NCBI GenBank assembly: GCA_947630195.1
Contig: CANRGQ010000014.1
Location: 1-23,491 of the forward strand
Direction of reading: 5' to 3'
From: an uncultured Bacilli bacterium
GTDB taxonomy: Bacteria > Bacillota_I > Bacilli_A > RF39 > UBA660
DNA length: 23,491 bases
The notes below the pieces were generated by a model. It did not search any database. It was given only the letters and a program-made list of their open reading frames with translations, and was not told where the DNA came from. The translations under genes and the position numbers were made by a program. Below, one piece after another: positions 21,558 through 23,491 of this stretch; the first letter of the stretch is position 1; each line of letters opens with the position of its first letter.

Positions 21558-23456
21558 ATGAACGACTTTAATTATGATAATGAGATAATTGAATTAGAAA
21601 GTGAAACGGAAGAAGAAAAATCCGAAGAATTACTTGAAGAGGTACCTAAGGAAAAACCTCATAAAAAGAAGAAAAAGAGTTTAAAAGATTTTTGGAATAA
21701 TTTAAATAAATGGCAAAGATTAGGTTTAGTTGTAGGTACTGGTTTAATTTTACTGGCTATTGCCGGGGTAATTATTTACTTTGCAGTATTTAAAGGAAGT
21801 AAGCCCGAGGAAGAAGAAAAAGATCCAGTTATAGTGGAAAAAGATAACTATCGTTATGAAGATGGTAATTTAATATTCTTAGACCGTAACGAAGTTGAGT
21901 TAGGTAGATACGAATGTAATGTCAAAGATAGTGAACAATGTCTAGTTGCTAAAAGCAATTATACAGGTGATGAAATTGAAAGAATAATGAATGTTAATGA
22001 ACTTGGTGAAGAAATCATTAAACCTAGTAAAATATATTTAGATAATTATGTTTTTGTGAAAGATGGGGAAGAGGTATTCTTATATGATATTAAAGAAAAT
22101 GATAAAGCTTTAATGGTTCATAATTTTAAAGAATATTTAACGAGTAGAGATGTAATTGTCATATCTGATGAATCTGACCGTTATGGTTTAATTGAAATAA
22201 CCGGCGAAGGTATTAATTATTTAATTAGACCATCTTATGATAATTTAGCCATTGTTAATGGTAATTCCCTTTATTTAGTCGCTAAAGATAAAGATACTTC
22301 TTACATAATTGATAGTGCTTCTAAAAAGTTAAGTGGTAATATTAAAGGGATTATTGCCAGTGCTTCTGATAGTTATGTTGTCAGCAAAGAAAATAGTAAA
22401 TATATTTTATATGCTTTAGATGGTACGAAACTTTTAGAAGATTATGATTATATTGGCTTACATGATGGTCTTATCTCTTTGGTTAGTAAAGGTCATTTAT
22501 ATTTAGTAAATAATGATTTACAAAAATTATATGAAGAAGGAATTAGACTTACAAGTAGTGATTATGTTAAAAAGTATGTTTATGATAAAGATAATAATTT
22601 AAAAGAAACAAAAGCGGCTTATGAAATAACTGTTAATGGAAATGATGTCGTAGTTAATTTAGGAAGTAGTAGTGAGACTATTAATCTAAATGAAGGTAAA
22701 GTAAGTGGGACAACTTCTTATATGAGTTATTTTAAGGGTACTTTATACTTCTATAAAGATGATGAAAAACAAGATTTATTAAGTACTTATAAATGTGTTA
22801 ATAAAAATGAGTTAAAAGATAATGCTATATTAGACAGGTGTACAATCTATACTAAAGATAATAAGTATAGTGGTATTTATAACAACAATTATGTCTTTAT
22901 ATATGATAATTTATCCAATACGGATGCCAAAATCTATTTATATGATTTAAAGACCAAAAAAAATAAAGGAACTTATAGTGATATTAGCTTTGTAAATGAT
23001 ACCGATATGGATTTAGATATTAAACAAATTGATACGACATCCACCTTTGTTATTGCGAAAAGTGCCACCGGAGAAAACACCGGTAACTATGGGGTTATTG
23101 AAATAACGGATAATAATGTTAAAGGGAAAGTGGAATTTAAATATAAAGAAATAAAAAATAATAATAAACATTATTTAATGGTTAATAAAGAAGACTCTTA
23201 TAGTGTCTATGATAGTAATTTTAAAAAGATAAGTAATGAATTTGATTATATTGATTTATATGATAAATACTATGTAGGTATTAATAACAATAGTTTAAAT
23301 GTCTATAAATATAGTAGTGCTTTAGGTATTTTAAATAGTGATTTAGATGTTAAAGATAATAAATATGAAATTAAATTTGATGAAAAAGGTTTTGTTATTA
23401 CCATTGATGATGAAGAATACAAATATGATTTAGAAGGATATAGTCGTTATGATTAA
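21558..23456 (+). CDS. single-pass membrane protein with WG-like repeats, 632 aa
   Basis: The N-terminus is cytoplasmic: an acidic stretch (1-35), a Lys cluster (36-42, KKKKKS) and an amphipathic FWNNLNKWQRLG, then a membrane segment at about 54-78. The remaining 550 residues should be outside. They contain recurring units of the form YGLIEI...IRPSYDNLAIV, LLEDYDYIGLHDGLISLVSKG, NYGVIEI...FKYKEI and ISNEFDYIDLYDKYYVG. These resemble WG-type repeats, in which a Gly-hydrophobic strand is followed by a p.YD.I strand, suggesting a beta-propeller or beta-solenoid. Function unknown; a surface-exposed binding role is plausible. AAGGAG (21546-21551) supports the start. Its stop codon overlaps the start of the next gene by 8 bases, so the two form an operon. 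Confidence 0.75.
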   Translation: MNDFNYDNEIIELESETEEEKSEELLEEVPKEKPHKKKKKSLKDFWNNLNKWQRLGLVVGTGLILLAIAGVIIYFAVFKGSKPEEEEKDPVIVEKDNYRYEDGNLIFLDRNEVELGRYECNVKDSEQCLVAKSNYTGDEIERIMNVNELGEEIIKPSKIYLDNYVFVKDGEEVFLYDIKENDKALMVHNFKEYLTSRDVIVISDESDRYGLIEITGEGINYLIRPSYDNLAIVNGNSLYLVAKDKDTSYIIDSASKKLSGNIKGIIASASDSYVVSKENSKYILYALDGTKLLEDYDYIGLHDGLISLVSKGHLYLVNNDLQKLYEEGIRLTSSDYVKKYVYDKDNNLKETKAAYEITVNGNDVVVNLGSSSETINLNEGKVSGTTSYMSYFKGTLYFYKDDEKQDLLSTYKCVNKNELKDNAILDRCTIYTKDNKYSGIYNNNYVFIYDNLSNTDAKIYLYDLKTKKNKGTYSDISFVNDTDMDLDIKQIDTTSTFVIAKSATGENTGNYGVIEITDNNVKGKVEFKYKEIKNNNKHYLMVNKEDSYSVYDSNFKKISNEFDYIDLYDKYYVGINNNSLNVYKYSSALGILNSDLDVKDNKYEIKFDEKGFVITIDDEEYKYDLEGYSRYD

Positions 23457-23491
23457 TAAAAAGACTGTCCTTGCGACCACTATTGCTCTTT
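23449..23491 (+). CDS. 5' end of an exported protein (partial)
   Basis: ATG 23449 lies inside the last codons of the preceding gene and reads MINKKTVLATTIAL to the window edge. A basic start followed by a hydrophobic run is typical of a signal peptide or membrane anchor. AGAAGGA (about 23432-23438) provides a ribosome-binding site at normal distance, and the overlap suggests translational coupling. Only 14 codons are visible, so the product is unknown. Confidence 0.6.
   Translation, partial: MINKKTVLATTIAL

Noticed and set aside
1..23491. CRISPR arrays, tRNA or rRNA genes, insertion sequences
   Set aside because: No regularly spaced repeats, cloverleaf, rRNA signature, transposase or terminal inverted repeats were seen.

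Overview
The window is a strongly AT-rich bacterial chromosome segment with a Bacillus-type gene set: LexA, MutS, NusB, both exonuclease VII subunits, PriA, the tRNA-modifying enzyme MtaB, a UgtP/MGDG-synthase-like glycolipid glycosyltransferase and a SirA-like protein. Genes are tightly packed, promoters are recognisable sigma-A type (often with an extended TGn -10 and an exact 17-bp spacer), and Shine-Dalgarno sequences often carry a GGTGAT-type extension. Tryptophan is TGG and the standard code works throughout; none of the 21 complete genes ends in TGA. This suggests an uncultured low-GC member of the Bacilli, perhaps near the RF39/Mollicutes branch; that placement is inference.

Layout. 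1-1034: possible tail of an upstream gene, an unknown 228-aa protein, and two near-copies of the same promoter, the second followed by a leader with competing hairpins. 1035-2915: membrane-anchored acidic protein plus mtaB, then a terminator. 3073-5171: a two-gene surface-protein locus with A-ending codon preference; its first gene is cut by a run of nine G that would be in frame with eight, the hallmark of a phase-variable tract. It ends in a bidirectional terminator shared with lexA. 5191-6100: lexA and a divergent 46-aa membrane microprotein, each with its own promoter covered by a palindromic LexA-like box; the microprotein gene ends in its own terminator, so it looks like a self-contained SOS cassette. 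6142-9282: glycosyltransferase and a full-length transketolase homologue whose catalytic residues are mostly lost. 9283-10453: lone DUF1016/YhcG-type nuclease behind a perfect 14-bp palindrome.

10529-14222: sirA-like gene, a YgjP-like metallopeptidase and mutS, each with its own promoter; mutS appears leaderless. 14273-17855: operon nusB - HipA-like kinase - xseA - two-TM coiled-coil protein - xseB, closed by a GAAA-tetraloop terminator. 17915-19085: membrane-anchored Ig-like/transglutaminase-like surface protein. 19125-21509: priA followed by a long AT hairpin and a terminator. 21558-end: large membrane-anchored repeat protein overlapping the start of a further exported protein.

DNA maintenance dominates (LexA, MutS, PriA, XseAB, SirA-like), alternating with envelope genes (glycolipid synthesis and four surface proteins). 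The most interesting items are the poly-G switch, the LexA-controlled microprotein, the transketolase pseudoenzyme and the kinase embedded in the nusB-xse operon.
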